Source of the DNA: Intestinimonas butyriciproducens
GTDB taxonomy: Bacteria; Bacillota; Clostridia; Oscillospirales; Butyricicoccaceae
Length of the DNA stretch: 64,000 bases
Assembly (NCBI RefSeq): GCF_016901775.1
Contig: NZ_JACJKW010000008.1
Span: 1 to 64,000 of the forward strand
Direction: 5' to 3'
Positions 54,495-63,192 of this stretch are shown here, in pieces. Position numbers and translations under genes: made by a program. Position 1 is the stretch's first letter. Every line of letters starts with the position of its first letter. The notes beneath the pieces were generated by a model, which saw nothing but the letters and a program-made list of their open reading frames with translations, made no database searches and was not told the DNA's origin.

Positions 54495-56018
54495 TCAGCG
54501 CTGAAAGGGGATCATCACCAGCTGGCCCTTTTCCAGAGCGCCGCCCGTTTCCAGATGGTTTGCCGCCATGATATCCCCCGGGGATGTGCGGAAGCTCTTG
54601 GCCAGAAGCCACACGGTTTCCCCGCCCTCGGCCCGGCGAAGAATGAGGGAAGCCTTGGGGCGGGCGGGCGCCGGAGCATTTTCCTCCATCTGGCAATCCA
54701 CCACCTGGCGCACCGGCTTTCCACTCTGGCCGGTGAGATGGAAGGCCACCGGCCCCGTGAGCTGGCATGTGCCGTCGGCCCACTTCAGGCTCAGGCCGGA
54801 AATATCACACTGGCACAGGCAGTCCTCCCCTTCCATGGGTGGGAAGTGTCCCTCCCAGGAAACCACCTGGTCATACTGCATGGGCTGGCCATCCCTTGTC
54901 ATGCACAGCAGATTGACGCACACTTCTCCATGGGCCACGCCTTCTTTTCCAATGGCGCCGCAGCTTTTCACGCTGGCCGACCAATCCAGCAGCGCATCGG
55001 CTTGCTCCGGTGGAGAAAGAGTGACCCGCATTTCAGCGGAAGCCTCTCTCCCGCACCGGGCCAGCGGCAGATCCAATGGCTCCTGCTGCAAAGTGCAGCT
55101 TCCTTTGGTGGAAAAGGCATCCATCAGCACTTCATACTGTACCGGCCGGTGAATGGACACCATCACATCGGCGGCAATGTCCCAGGAAAGGAAGGGACCT
55201 TCTTCATCAGAGGACACAGTGCAGGCACAGTTCTTCACACTGTATTCCACCTGGGCGGTGTCCCCTTCCTCTGCCCCTTCCAGCTCCACGATCTGGGAAT
55301 AGGGAATGGAAAAACTCTCCTTTTCCATAGCGCCGGTACTCTGGCGCAGCAGCAGGGCCTCCCCCTGGGCGCTGCCCCGGAGCATCACTTTTCCTGAGAT
55401 CACCCGGATGTCCTCGGTGACCAGTTTGCCAAAGGTGCGCAGCACTTTGTCTCCCGTCGATCCTTCCGGGCTTTTCTGGCGCACATCTTCGTGGAGGGAA
55501 AATCCCTTTTCCTTCATGGAGAGGGCGGACTCAAAGGAGAAAGTCTGGGTCAAAGCCTGCATCCCCTCTTCCTCCCCGTCCCGGATTCCCTGGCACACCT
55601 CATACTCTTTGGGGGCGCACACCTGGGTTTCCAGTCCCAACTGGGCCCGCAAAGTAAATTTCCGGGGATTGAGCATCCGCCCCTCCAGCCGGTGGAGGGA
55701 GCCTTTGACAAACACCAGATCCTGCCCCTTACACCCTCTGGCCTCCACCAAGGCGGCAAAGGGAATGGCGCAGTCCAATGCGCACAGCGGCCCGCCCTGC
55801 TCCCCTTTATAGACCAAGGTCCCCCGGATGTTCCCCGACACCATCACCCGATCGGTCTGCACCAGCTTTTCCCGGATCTCCAGCGAACCCAGAGCACAGC
55901 AGATGGTCTCTATATCGGGGAATGTATCCGGCACGATGGCATCCAGGGACTCTTCGTGGCTGGTGGACGCGCGGGATACCGTTGCATATTGGAGGGCGCG
56001 GCTTTTGATCAGTTCCAT
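54495..56018 (-). CDS. sipL: SipL-like coat morphogenetic protein (DUF3794 + LysM)
   Basis: A 507-residue protein with an N-terminal SipL/DUF3794 region (IVPDTFPDIETICCALG, VMVSGNIRGTLVYKGEQ) that repeats in the middle (LRTFGKLVTEDIRVISGKVMLRGSA), and a C-terminal LysM domain (about 458-505, TVWLLAKSFRTSPGDIMAANHLE). In Clostridioides difficile, SipL binds SpoIVA through its LysM domain and replaces the Bacillus protein SpoVID. Being directly upstream of spoIVA fits that role. The ATG at 56018 is favoured by AGAAGGG upstream; an ATG ten codons earlier is possible. Confidence 0.9.
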   Translation of the reverse strand: MELIKSRALQYATVSRASTSHEESLDAIVPDTFPDIETICCALGSLEIREKLVQTDRVMVSGNIRGTLVYKGEQGGPLCALDCAIPFAALVEARGCKGQDLVFVKGSLHRLEGRMLNPRKFTLRAQLGLETQVCAPKEYEVCQGIRDGEEEGMQALTQTFSFESALSMKEKGFSLHEDVRQKSPEGSTGDKVLRTFGKLVTEDIRVISGKVMLRGSAQGEALLLRQSTGAMEKESFSIPYSQIVELEGAEEGDTAQVEYSVKNCACTVSSDEEGPFLSWDIAADVMVSIHRPVQYEVLMDAFSTKGSCTLQQEPLDLPLARCGREASAEMRVTLSPPEQADALLDWSASVKSCGAIGKEGVAHGEVCVNLLCMTRDGQPMQYDQVVSWEGHFPPMEGEDCLCQCDISGLSLKWADGTCQLTGPVAFHLTGQSGKPVRQVVDCQMEENAPAPARPKASLILRRAEGGETVWLLAKSFRTSPGDIMAANHLETGGALEKGQLVMIPFQR

Positions 56019-56051
56019 TGTAACCCTTCTTTCCCGAATTTTGATCATTGC

Positions 56052-56082
56052 ATCTATACGCCCTCGTCCCGAAAGATATGAC
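56052..56082 (-). promoter_or_regulatory. Possible sigma-E promoter for sipL-spoIVA
   Basis: GTCATATC (56082-56075) matches the sigma-E -35 octamer GTCATATT at 7 of 8 positions, and CGTATAGAT (56060-56052) follows after 14 nt as a weaker -10. The start of transcription would lie about 27 nt before sipL. Sigma-E control is known for spoIVA in Bacillus. Confidence 0.45.
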
Positions 56083-56125
56083 AAAAGGGCCGCTTCGGAA
56101 AAATTTCCGAAACGGCCCCCTTTTT
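56083..56125. terminator. Terminator after spoVM (bidirectional shape)
   Basis: A 15-bp, nearly perfect stem GGGCCGCTTCGGAAA (56087-56101)/TTTCCGAAACGGCCC (56104-56118) has T-runs on both sides: TTTTGTC on the minus strand and TTTTTTT on the plus strand. It separates spoVM from sipL. Confidence 0.85.
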
Positions 56126-56130
56126 TTGCT

Positions 56131-56211
56131 TCATTCTTCGCCGCCGATGCCGAACACCTTCCGCAGCAGGCCGCGGAACATTTTCGGGGCCTTCACCACC
56201 ATGATCTTCAC
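56131..56211 (-). CDS. spoVM: Stage V sporulation protein M (26 residues)
   Basis: A 26-codon gene starting at GTG 56211 with GGAGG 8 nt upstream and stopping at TGA 56131. It has exactly the length of Bacillus SpoVM and shares the key positions K2, K7, P9, K10, G14, R17 and G21; P9 and the amphipathic helix are what let SpoVM sense the curved forespore membrane and anchor SpoIVA. The peptide begins VKIMVVKAPK and ends FGIGGEE. The location just beyond thiN matches the Bacillus gene order, and sipL and spoIVA follow. Confidence 0.92.
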   Translation of the reverse strand: MKIMVVKAPKMFRGLLRKVFGIGGEE

Positions 56212-56234
56212 CCATCACACCTCCCAATCCAGCG

Positions 56235-56375
56235 TCAAAGCAGGCACAGGCAGACAAGGACGGCCATGATGATGACAAAGCACAGCCAGGGCGGCAGAAG
56301 CATCGCCAGCAAAATGCCGGCCACCAGCGCAGCCAGGCAGGGCAGGCATCCCCGTCTGTTACAGCAAGGTCTCAT
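56235..56375 (-). CDS. 46-residue Cys-rich membrane protein
   Basis: From ATG 56375, with GGAG 8 nt upstream, the frame encodes MRPCCNRRGCLPC followed by an almost continuous hydrophobic segment (two short helices, LAALVAGILLAMLL and FVIIMAVLVCLCLL). Four cysteines cluster at the N-terminus. It ends 23 nt before the spoVM start and may be cotranscribed with it. I do not recognise the family; a spore-related role is only suggested by the location. Confidence 0.55.
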   Translation of the reverse strand: MRPCCNRRGCLPCLAALVAGILLAMLLPPWLCFVIIMAVLVCLCLL

Positions 56376-56491
56376 GTGCAACACTCCAATACTCTGTACT
56401 ACCAGTATATTGGCCCTGGCATCTTTTTGTGATGGGATCTTGCATTTTTCAGAACAAACGGGCACCCTACGCTCTGCACATTTCCCGATGA

Positions 56492-56522
56492 CAAAAGGGC
56501 AGCGCCTTCTGGCGCTGCCCTT
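56492..56522 (-). terminator. Terminator after thiN
   Basis: A 12-bp stem AAGGGCAGCGCC/GGCGCTGCCCTT with loop AGAA is followed by TTGTCATC on the minus strand. It closes the fmt-to-thiN operon. The remaining 116 bases up to the next small gene show no other clear element. Confidence 0.8.
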
Positions 56523-56555
56523 GCAGAAATCAGTATGGTGTCAGGCGGCAAACCG

Positions 56556-57176
56556 CTATCGGGAAAAGATCAGGAAGGCCCGACCCTCTTTCACCTGGAT
56601 GGTCACTTCCCCCGAAGGGGCTTCGTTGCTCACAGTGAGAGAGTCGTCCCTCCGGACCACAGCATCCTGGAGGGGATACTTCGCCCCCCGGATGGTCACT
56701 CCCCGCAGCTGCTCATCGATGGGAAGAATGGAAAAGTACCGGTAACAAGACGGCACCTGCACCGAGCCGCTTTCCAAAAGCTGCACCAGATTATATCGGT
56801 CTGCAATCAGCCCATGGACCCCTTTCTTCTCCAAAGCCTCCAACAGATGAAGATTACACAGCAAATGATCCAGCCGCCCGCCGGTGGCGCCGGTGATGAG
56901 CACATGGCTGCATCCCCGCCCCGCCGCTTCCTCCAGACAGCTTTGAGTGTCAGTGAAATCCTTTTCCATGGGAAGGCGCACCACATCTTTTGCCCCGTCC
57001 CCCCCGCCGGAATCCATGTCGCCGATGAGGATATCACAGGGGATGCCCAGCTTTTCCGCCTTTTGCAGTCCCCCATCGGCACAAAGCACCAGGGGAGACG
57101 ACAGAGCGTCATAGGCCGATCGGATATAGCCGATCTCATCTTCGGGAGATGCGGCAATGACAAAGGCCCAGCTCAT
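56556..57176 (-). CDS. thiN: Thiamine diphosphokinase
   Basis: A 206-residue kinase converting thiamine to thiamine diphosphate. Key blocks are LCADGGLQKAEKLGIPCDILIGDMDS, the acidic FTDTQSCLEEA and ITGATGGRLDHLLCNL. The ATG at 57176 overlaps the rsgA stop (ATGA). In Bacillus rpe lies between rsgA and thiN; here it is missing. Confidence 0.94.
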   Translation of the reverse strand: MSWAFVIAASPEDEIGYIRSAYDALSSPLVLCADGGLQKAEKLGIPCDILIGDMDSGGGDGAKDVVRLPMEKDFTDTQSCLEEAAGRGCSHVLITGATGGRLDHLLCNLHLLEALEKKGVHGLIADRYNLVQLLESGSVQVPSCYRYFSILPIDEQLRGVTIRGAKYPLQDAVVRRDDSLTVSNEAPSGEVTIQVKEGRAFLIFSR

Positions 57177-58057
57177 TTGTTTTCCCACTCTTTCCATTGG
57201 GCCATCTCCTCATAGAGCTTCCGGTAGCTTTCCAGCCGGGAGGGAGCAATGGCCCCTTCCCGGGCCCCTTGATCCACGGCGCAGTCCGGTTCTTTGCAAT
57301 GGGCGCAGCCGGAAAAACGGCACTGACCCAAAAAGGGCTCAAACTCGGGGAAATACTGTTCCAGCTCCTCCTTGGGGATGTGCTCCATCCGGGAAATATC
57401 AAAGGAGGAAAAACCGGGGGTATCGGCCAGATACCCATCGGCCACGAAAAACAGCTCCACCCGGCGGGTAGTATGCCGGCCCCGGCTGATGCGGCTGATG
57501 GAGCCGGTCTCCATCAGCACTCCTTCTTCCAGGCGGTTGAGCAGGCTGGATTTGCCGATGCCCGAGTTTCCGGTAAAGGCCGACACCTTCCCATGGAGCA
57601 TCTGCCGCAGCTGCTCTACCCCTTCGCCGGTCTCAGCGCTGGTGGAGAGCACGGGAAAACCGGCTTTTTCATAAATCGCGCGAAAATCCTGGCTCGGGTC
57701 CACATCCTGCTTGTTCAGCACCAGAATGGGCTGAATCCCCTGGCGCAGAGCGATGACACTCACCTTATCGATGAGGTAAGGGTCTGTCACCGGGCTGGCC
57801 TGGCTGGCCACAATGAACAACTGATCGATGTTGGCAATGGGTGGACGCTGGAGAAAGTTTTTCCGGGGCAGGATCTGGGTAATCAGCCCTTCTTCCCCCC
57901 GCTCTTCCACCATCACCCGGTCGCCCACCGCCGGTTTTTCCCGGCGGTTGAGACGAAGCCGTCCTCCGGCTTTGCATTCGATCTGCCGGGTACCGGTGTG
58001 GACATAGTAAAAGCCGCCGATCCCCTTGAGGATCACCCCTTCCACTTGGCTGCTCAT
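57173..58057 (-). CDS. rsgA: Ribosome small subunit-dependent GTPase A
   Basis: A 294-residue circularly permuted GTPase for 30S maturation. An N-terminal OB fold is followed by G4 (LNKQDVD), G1 (FTGNSGIGKSSLLNRL) and G3 (ADTPGFSSFD), then a zinc motif CRFSGCAHCKEPDC. Coupled at both ends by ATGA overlaps with pknB and thiN. Confidence 0.96.
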   Translation of the reverse strand: MSSQVEGVILKGIGGFYYVHTGTRQIECKAGGRLRLNRREKPAVGDRVMVEERGEEGLITQILPRKNFLQRPPIANIDQLFIVASQASPVTDPYLIDKVSVIALRQGIQPILVLNKQDVDPSQDFRAIYEKAGFPVLSTSAETGEGVEQLRQMLHGKVSAFTGNSGIGKSSLLNRLEEGVLMETGSISRISRGRHTTRRVELFFVADGYLADTPGFSSFDISRMEHIPKEELEQYFPEFEPFLGQCRFSGCAHCKEPDCAVDQGAREGAIAPSRLESYRKLYEEMAQWKEWENK

Positions 58058-60063
58058 TGGAAGGTCACCGTTTCCCGGGAAATGGTCTGGCCATTTTCCA
58101 TAATGTGCACCTCATGATCCCCTTCCAGCGCCTTGAGCCGCACGCTCACCGTGCCTTCGGAGGGATCGTGCTCCTTTTCATAGGCCACCTGGCCGTCCAC
58201 TTCCACCACCACGCGGATGGGGGCTGTGGGATCCTCTTCACTGGGCGTCAGCGTGATCACCTGGGTGATGGTCACTTCTTTCAGCTGAGGCCCTTTGCTC
58301 ACTTCAAAATTCAGCGGTGTGTTTTCGTCCACCATATCCCCCGGCTCGGGAGACTGGCCCACAATGGTCCCCGCCGGCTGGCTGCTCTCCACTTCGGTGG
58401 TAGAGCCCATAGTCAGACCATATTTCTCCACCTCGCTGCGGGTCACATCATTGATGTTCCACTGGAGGAAATTGGGCGTCTTTTTCTGAGGGATTTCCGG
58501 CCCCATGCTCACATACAGGGTCACCACATCCCCATCGCTCAGTTCTTCTCCCTTTTCCGGCACCGTGCGGATGACGGTATCTTCGGCATCATCGTCCGAG
58601 TACTCCTCCTGGGTCTGCACGGTGATGGTGATCCCCGCTTTGGTGGCGGCGTTTTTCACATCCAGTTCAGCCTGGCGGGAGGTCTGTCCCACCACATCCA
58701 CCATCTCCATAGCCGGTGCGCCTTTGCACACCTCCACATAGATCACCTTGTCCTCGCCCAGATTTTCTCCGGCTTCCGGTTCCTGGCTGAGGATCTCGCC
58801 TTCTTCGGCGTCCTTGTCATAAATGCGGGTCTTTTCCTTGATGATGATCCCTTGCTCGGTGATCTCCGGATCGGCAATCACATCCTGATAGACCTTGCCC
58901 ACCAGGCTGGGGGCTTTCAGAGCGGTTTCGGTTTCGGTCTTTTTATCGTTGCCAAAGGGATTGATGACGGCAAAAATAAAGAACCCTGCGCCAATGGCAA
59001 AAATGGCGATGGCCAGGATGGTGAAGATCAGCGAGCTGGAAAGACGCCGCTTACTCCCCTCCTCCTCTTCATCATCCTCTTCTTCCACCACAGGAGCCGT
59101 TTTCAGCCGCTGGGCATTTTTACGCTGGGCCGCCGCCTGAAGCTCCGAAGAATACTGGATCACCTGGGTCTCTTCCGGGGCCCGGGTGCGGACAGCACTC
59201 ACCGGCGGAACCGCAGCCACATCGATCTTGTAATGAGGATCGTCCCGGAAATTTTCCATATCACGGATCATATCCGTGGCGCTGCGGTAGCGGTTGGCGG
59301 GCTGAGGCGCCATGGCTTTCATCACAATGTCTTCCAGGGTTTTGGGAATGCCGGGCACATGATCCCGGGGAGACAGGGGCACCGAGTTGATGTGCTGCAA
59401 AGCCACCGCCAGAGGGGTATCCCCCTCAAAGGGCAGACGCCCTGTGAGCATTTCATACATGACAACGCCCAGGGAATAGATGTCCGAGCGGTTGTCGATG
59501 TGGCCGCCCCGGGCCTGCTCGGGAGACACATAATAAACCGAGCCGATGGCCTCTCCCATATTGTAAGTATTGTTGCTGGCGGCCTGGCGGGCAATGCCGA
59601 AATCGGCCACCTTCACCGTGCCATCCCGCAGCACCATGATGTTCTGGGGCTTGATATCCCTATGGATGATGCCCCGGCCATGGGCGTGCTCCAGTGCCTT
59701 TGCGATCTGGAGGGCAAAGAAAACCGTTTCTTTCCACCCCAGAGGGCTTTTCCGCTCCATGTAATCCTTCAGGGTAATGCCGTCGATCAGCTCCATGACG
59801 ATATACTCCACATCCCCTGTGCGGGACACATCGTACACCGATACGATGTTGGGATGGGAAAGCATGGCTACCGCCTGGGATTCATCCCGGAAACGCCGGC
59901 GGAACTCTTCGTCCTGGGCCAGTTCTTCCTTGAGGATCTTCACCGCCACAAACCGGTTGAGTCTGTGGCATTTTGCCTTGTATACAACGGCCATGCCGCC
60001 GCGCCCGATAACCTCCAGAATCTCATAGCGGTTATCGAGCATTTTGCCGATATATTTATCCAC
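58054..60063 (-). CDS. prkC: PASTA-domain serine/threonine kinase PrkC/PknB
   Basis: A 669-residue membrane kinase. The N-terminal kinase domain has G19-G23 loop GRGGMA, K42, HRDIKPQN with catalytic D136, and DFG at 154. After a basic/acidic linker there is one membrane helix (about 345-368), three PASTA repeats (about 384-449, 451-522, 526-592), and a C-terminal Ig-like domain. PASTA domains bind muropeptides, linking wall state to division, dormancy or germination. Start GTG 60063 with AGGAGG upstream, next to its phosphatase. Confidence 0.97.
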   Translation of the reverse strand: MDKYIGKMLDNRYEILEVIGRGGMAVVYKAKCHRLNRFVAVKILKEELAQDEEFRRRFRDESQAVAMLSHPNIVSVYDVSRTGDVEYIVMELIDGITLKDYMERKSPLGWKETVFFALQIAKALEHAHGRGIIHRDIKPQNIMVLRDGTVKVADFGIARQAASNNTYNMGEAIGSVYYVSPEQARGGHIDNRSDIYSLGVVMYEMLTGRLPFEGDTPLAVALQHINSVPLSPRDHVPGIPKTLEDIVMKAMAPQPANRYRSATDMIRDMENFRDDPHYKIDVAAVPPVSAVRTRAPEETQVIQYSSELQAAAQRKNAQRLKTAPVVEEEDDEEEEGSKRRLSSSLIFTILAIAIFAIGAGFFIFAVINPFGNDKKTETETALKAPSLVGKVYQDVIADPEITEQGIIIKEKTRIYDKDAEEGEILSQEPEAGENLGEDKVIYVEVCKGAPAMEMVDVVGQTSRQAELDVKNAATKAGITITVQTQEEYSDDDAEDTVIRTVPEKGEELSDGDVVTLYVSMGPEIPQKKTPNFLQWNINDVTRSEVEKYGLTMGSTTEVESSQPAGTIVGQSPEPGDMVDENTPLNFEVSKGPQLKEVTITQVITLTPSEEDPTAPIRVVVEVDGQVAYEKEHDPSEGTVSVRLKALEGDHEVHIMENGQTISRETVTFQ

Positions 60064-60075
60064 CGTACACTCCTC

Positions 60076-60810
60076 CTAGAATGATGCCAGCAAAACAGTG
60101 ATATTGTCCCGTCCGCCACGATCCTTTGCGATGTCGATCAGGGTGTCACAGGCCTTTTCCGGCGCCTGGGACTGGAACACTTCATAATAGATCTCCGGTT
60201 CGCTGACCTCATTGGTCAAGCCGTCGGAACAAAGCAGCACAAACTGGCCTTCCTCCGGTGTCAGAGGAAACACATCACAGCTCACCGACTGCTCCACACC
60301 CAAAGCCCGGGTGATCACATTTTTGTTGGGATGGTGACGGGCCTCCATGGCAGACAGCTCTCCCCGCCGCACCATCTCGGCCACCAGGGAATGGTCGTTT
60401 GTCACCTGGTGCAGGCCTTCCCCATCGATAAGATAGGCCCGGCTGTCGCCGATATTGCCCACCGCTCCCTGTTTGCCGTCGGTGAGCAGACACACCAGCG
60501 TCGTACCCATCCCCATAAGGTGGGCATCCTGCCTGGCGCTTTCGTACACCGCCCGGTTGGCCGCCTGGGCCGAGGCAGTGATCACATCGGAAAAGGAAGG
60601 CGCTTCCCCCTCTTCCTTCTGAAGAAGGCGGCGTGCCTCTTCTTCAAAGGCGCGGCAGGCAATGGTGCTGGCCACTTTGCCTCCCTGGGCGCCGCCCATG
60701 CCGTCGCAAACCAGCAAAAGCTCCGCTCCCTGGGGCAAAGATGCCATCCGGTAGGTATCCTGATTTTCGCTGCGCACCATTCCCCTGTCGGAATTTCCCC
60801 AGAATTTCAT
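60076..60810 (-). CDS. prpC: PP2C-type serine/threonine phosphatase PrpC/Stp
   Basis: A 244-residue metal-dependent phosphatase reversing PrkC phosphorylation. PP2C motifs include NSDRGMVRSENQD, VCDGMGGAQGG, VGNIGDSRAYLI and a late LLCSDGLTNEV and GGRDNITVLLASF. Its start overlaps the rlmN stop (ATGA) and it lies 12 nt before prkC. Confidence 0.97.
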   Translation of the reverse strand: MKFWGNSDRGMVRSENQDTYRMASLPQGAELLLVCDGMGGAQGGKVASTIACRAFEEEARRLLQKEEGEAPSFSDVITASAQAANRAVYESARQDAHLMGMGTTLVCLLTDGKQGAVGNIGDSRAYLIDGEGLHQVTNDHSLVAEMVRRGELSAMEARHHPNKNVITRALGVEQSVSCDVFPLTPEEGQFVLLCSDGLTNEVSEPEIYYEVFQSQAPEKACDTLIDIAKDRGGRDNITVLLASF

Positions 60811-61856
60811 TTGTTTTCCTTCCTCTTTTCCGCCATGGCCTTGCGCCGGAGCTGGCCGCAGGATGCATCGATATCCCCGCCCAGACTGCGCCGCACCGTC
60901 ACATTAAAGCCCTTTTTCTGCAAAATCTCCTGGAAACGCCGGATGGTCTCCCGGCTGGAGGGAGCCAGGGGGCTTCCCTCCACATGATTGAGGGGGATCA
61001 GGTTGATGTGGCACATCAGCCCCCGCAGAAGGGCGGCCAGCTCTCTGGCACATGTGTCGCTGTCGTTGACCCCGGCGATCATGGCATATTCAAAGGAGAT
61101 GCGCCGCCCGGTGGCGGCAAAATAATCCCGGCAGGCCCGGATCAGTTCCTCCACCGGGTATTTGTTGTTCACCGGCATGATGGTGCTGCGGATCCTGTTG
61201 TTGGGCGCGTGAAGGGAGATGGACAATGTCAGCTGGAAATCCAGCTGAGAGAGCTCCCGGATCCGTGGCACCAGCCCGCAGGTGGAAAGGGAAATGTGGC
61301 GCATGCCGATATGGAGCCCTTCCGGACAGCTGACCAGGCGGAGAAACTGCACCACATTATCGTAATTGTCCAGCGGCTCTCCGGTGCCCATCAGCACGAT
61401 GTTGGAAATTTTCAGCCCGCTGTCCTTCTGGGCAAACAGCACCTGGTCCAGTATCTCCGCGGGAGTCAGATCCCGGGTCTCCCCTTTTTCAAAGGAGGCA
61501 CAGAAGGCGCAGCCCATATGACACCCGGCCTGAGTGGAAAGACAGACGCTGTTGCCATGCTCATAACGCATGACCACCGTTTCCACACAGTTGCCGTCTG
61601 CAAGACCAAATAAGTATTTCACCGTGCCGTCCCGGGCCGAGACCTGTTTCCGCACGATCTCCGGTTTTGTGATAAAGGCCTTCTCTTTCAGCTTTTCCCG
61701 CAGGGACTTTGACAGGTCACTCATATCGTCAAAGGAAGTAACCCCCTGGGTCAGCCAGCGAAAGACCTGCTTTCCCCGGTAAGAAGGCTCTCCCAGGGAA
61801 ACCATGTATTCCTGCACCTGCCCGGGCAGCATGGATTTGATGCAAACTTTCTCCAT
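60807..61856 (-). CDS. rlmN: 23S rRNA (adenine-2503-C2)-methyltransferase RlmN
   Basis: A 349-residue radical SAM methyltransferase acting on A2503 of 23S rRNA and A37 of some tRNAs. The cluster motif is C112, C116 and C119 in GCHMGCAFC, and the conserved LMGTGEPLDNYDNV and the late SLGGDIDASCGQL, carrying the second catalytic cysteine, are present. ATG 61856 has AGGAG 7 nt upstream; a longer in-frame reading overlaps rsmB. Confidence 0.96.
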   Translation of the reverse strand: MEKVCIKSMLPGQVQEYMVSLGEPSYRGKQVFRWLTQGVTSFDDMSDLSKSLREKLKEKAFITKPEIVRKQVSARDGTVKYLFGLADGNCVETVVMRYEHGNSVCLSTQAGCHMGCAFCASFEKGETRDLTPAEILDQVLFAQKDSGLKISNIVLMGTGEPLDNYDNVVQFLRLVSCPEGLHIGMRHISLSTCGLVPRIRELSQLDFQLTLSISLHAPNNRIRSTIMPVNNKYPVEELIRACRDYFAATGRRISFEYAMIAGVNDSDTCARELAALLRGLMCHINLIPLNHVEGSPLAPSSRETIRRFQEILQKKGFNVTVRRSLGGDIDASCGQLRRKAMAEKRKENK

Positions 61857-61857
61857 A

Positions 61858-63192
61858 TCAGGACTCCTGATTCCGGCACAGACAGGCGATAAAGAACCCG
61901 TCGGTGCCATCTTTGTGGGGATAGAAGGTGCGGTATCCCTCTTCCGCCCCCATGTCCCCGGGCAGCACCAGAGGACAAAGGGAAAACGCCTTGTTCTGCT
62001 TCAAAAAGGCCTCTACCACCTGCTGGTTTTCCTCCGGCAGAATGGTGCAGGTGGAATAGACCAGCCTTCCGCCAGGCCGGCAATAGGAGGCGGCCGCCTG
62101 CAGAATTTCCCCTTGGATCTGGGGCAGGCCGGAAAGATCTTCCTCTTTTTTAAAGCGGATGTCCGCTTTTTTCCGCAAAATGCCCATGCCTGAGCAGGGC
62201 ACATCACAAATCACCTTGTCCGCCTGGTCCAGAAGATCGGAAGCGGCCTTCCGGGAATCCCAGCATCGCACAGAAAGCTGCTCCAGCCCCATGCGCTTTC
62301 CGGTCTCCTCCAGCTGGCGGCATTTGAAAGGGTGGAGATCCATGGCAATGAGCCTCCCCTGCCCCTGCTGCATCTGCCCGGCGATGAGGGTTTTGCCGCC
62401 GGGGGCGGCGCACACATCCACCACATTCTCCCCCGGCCGGATATCCAGCGCCCAGGGCGGAAGCTGGCTGGCGGTGTCCTGGATGGTAAACAGCCCCTCT
62501 GCAAAACAGCGTGTGCCTGTCAGATCGCCCCCTGTGTCAAAAACGACACAGTCGGGCAGCCAGGGATGCAGATGGGCCGTAATCCCTTCCTGCTCCAGGC
62601 GGGCGATCAGCTCTTCCCCGGTCAGGTGCTGCCGGTTGACCCGGGCGGTCACAGGGGGCGGCGTGTTGTCGGCCTCCAGAAGCTTCCAGGTCTCCTCTTC
62701 TCCCAACAGGGAGACCATCCGCCGGACAAACCACAAGGGATGGGAATAAAAGACCGCCATGCGGGATGGAGCGTCCTCCCCGGTCACTTCCGGCAAGTTT
62801 TCCCGCTGAGAAGCCACCTTCCGCAAAATGGCGTTGACAAAACCGCCCGCCCGAGCTCCCCCGGCCTTCTTGGCCAGGTTCACCGACTCGTTCACCGCGG
62901 CGCTGACAGGAATCTTCTCAAGAAACACCAGCTGATAGACCCCCAGCCGCAGGCAGTCCAGCACCTGAGGCATAATCTTGCGCAGTTTCACCGAGGAATA
63001 ACAGCCAATATAAAAATCAATGCGCTGCAAATTCTGGATGGTGCCATATAACAGCTGCACCGAAAGGCCTTTGTCCTTTGGAGAAAGGCCCAGGGCTGGC
63101 AGCTCTTTTTTTACAAACTGATCGGGCCAGGTTCCCCGCAGCCGCCAGGCTTTCAGCCCTTCCAAAGCGGCAGAGCGGGCCGAGGAGGCCAT
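61858..63192 (-). CDS. rsmB: 16S rRNA (cytosine-967-C5)-methyltransferase RsmB
   Basis: A 444-residue enzyme with an N-terminal NusB-like RNA-binding domain (ARSAALEGLKAWRLRG, AAVNESVNLAKKAGGARAGGFVNAILRK) and a C-terminal Rossmann domain. The SAM motif is DVCAAPGGKT, and the two catalytic cysteines are in CDVPCSGMG and YSTCTILPEEN. Its start shares a base with the yugP stop. Confidence 0.96.
   Translation of the reverse strand: MASSARSAALEGLKAWRLRGTWPDQFVKKELPALGLSPKDKGLSVQLLYGTIQNLQRIDFYIGCYSSVKLRKIMPQVLDCLRLGVYQLVFLEKIPVSAAVNESVNLAKKAGGARAGGFVNAILRKVASQRENLPEVTGEDAPSRMAVFYSHPLWFVRRMVSLLGEEETWKLLEADNTPPPVTARVNRQHLTGEELIARLEQEGITAHLHPWLPDCVVFDTGGDLTGTRCFAEGLFTIQDTASQLPPWALDIRPGENVVDVCAAPGGKTLIAGQMQQGQGRLIAMDLHPFKCRQLEETGKRMGLEQLSVRCWDSRKAASDLLDQADKVICDVPCSGMGILRKKADIRFKKEEDLSGLPQIQGEILQAAASYCRPGGRLVYSTCTILPEENQQVVEAFLKQNKAFSLCPLVLPGDMGAEEGYRTFYPHKDGTDGFFIACLCRNQES

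Noticed and set aside
56376-56555. A TPP riboswitch or other regulator near thiN
   Set aside because: The region is downstream of thiN and holds only a terminator and the leader of a small gene.
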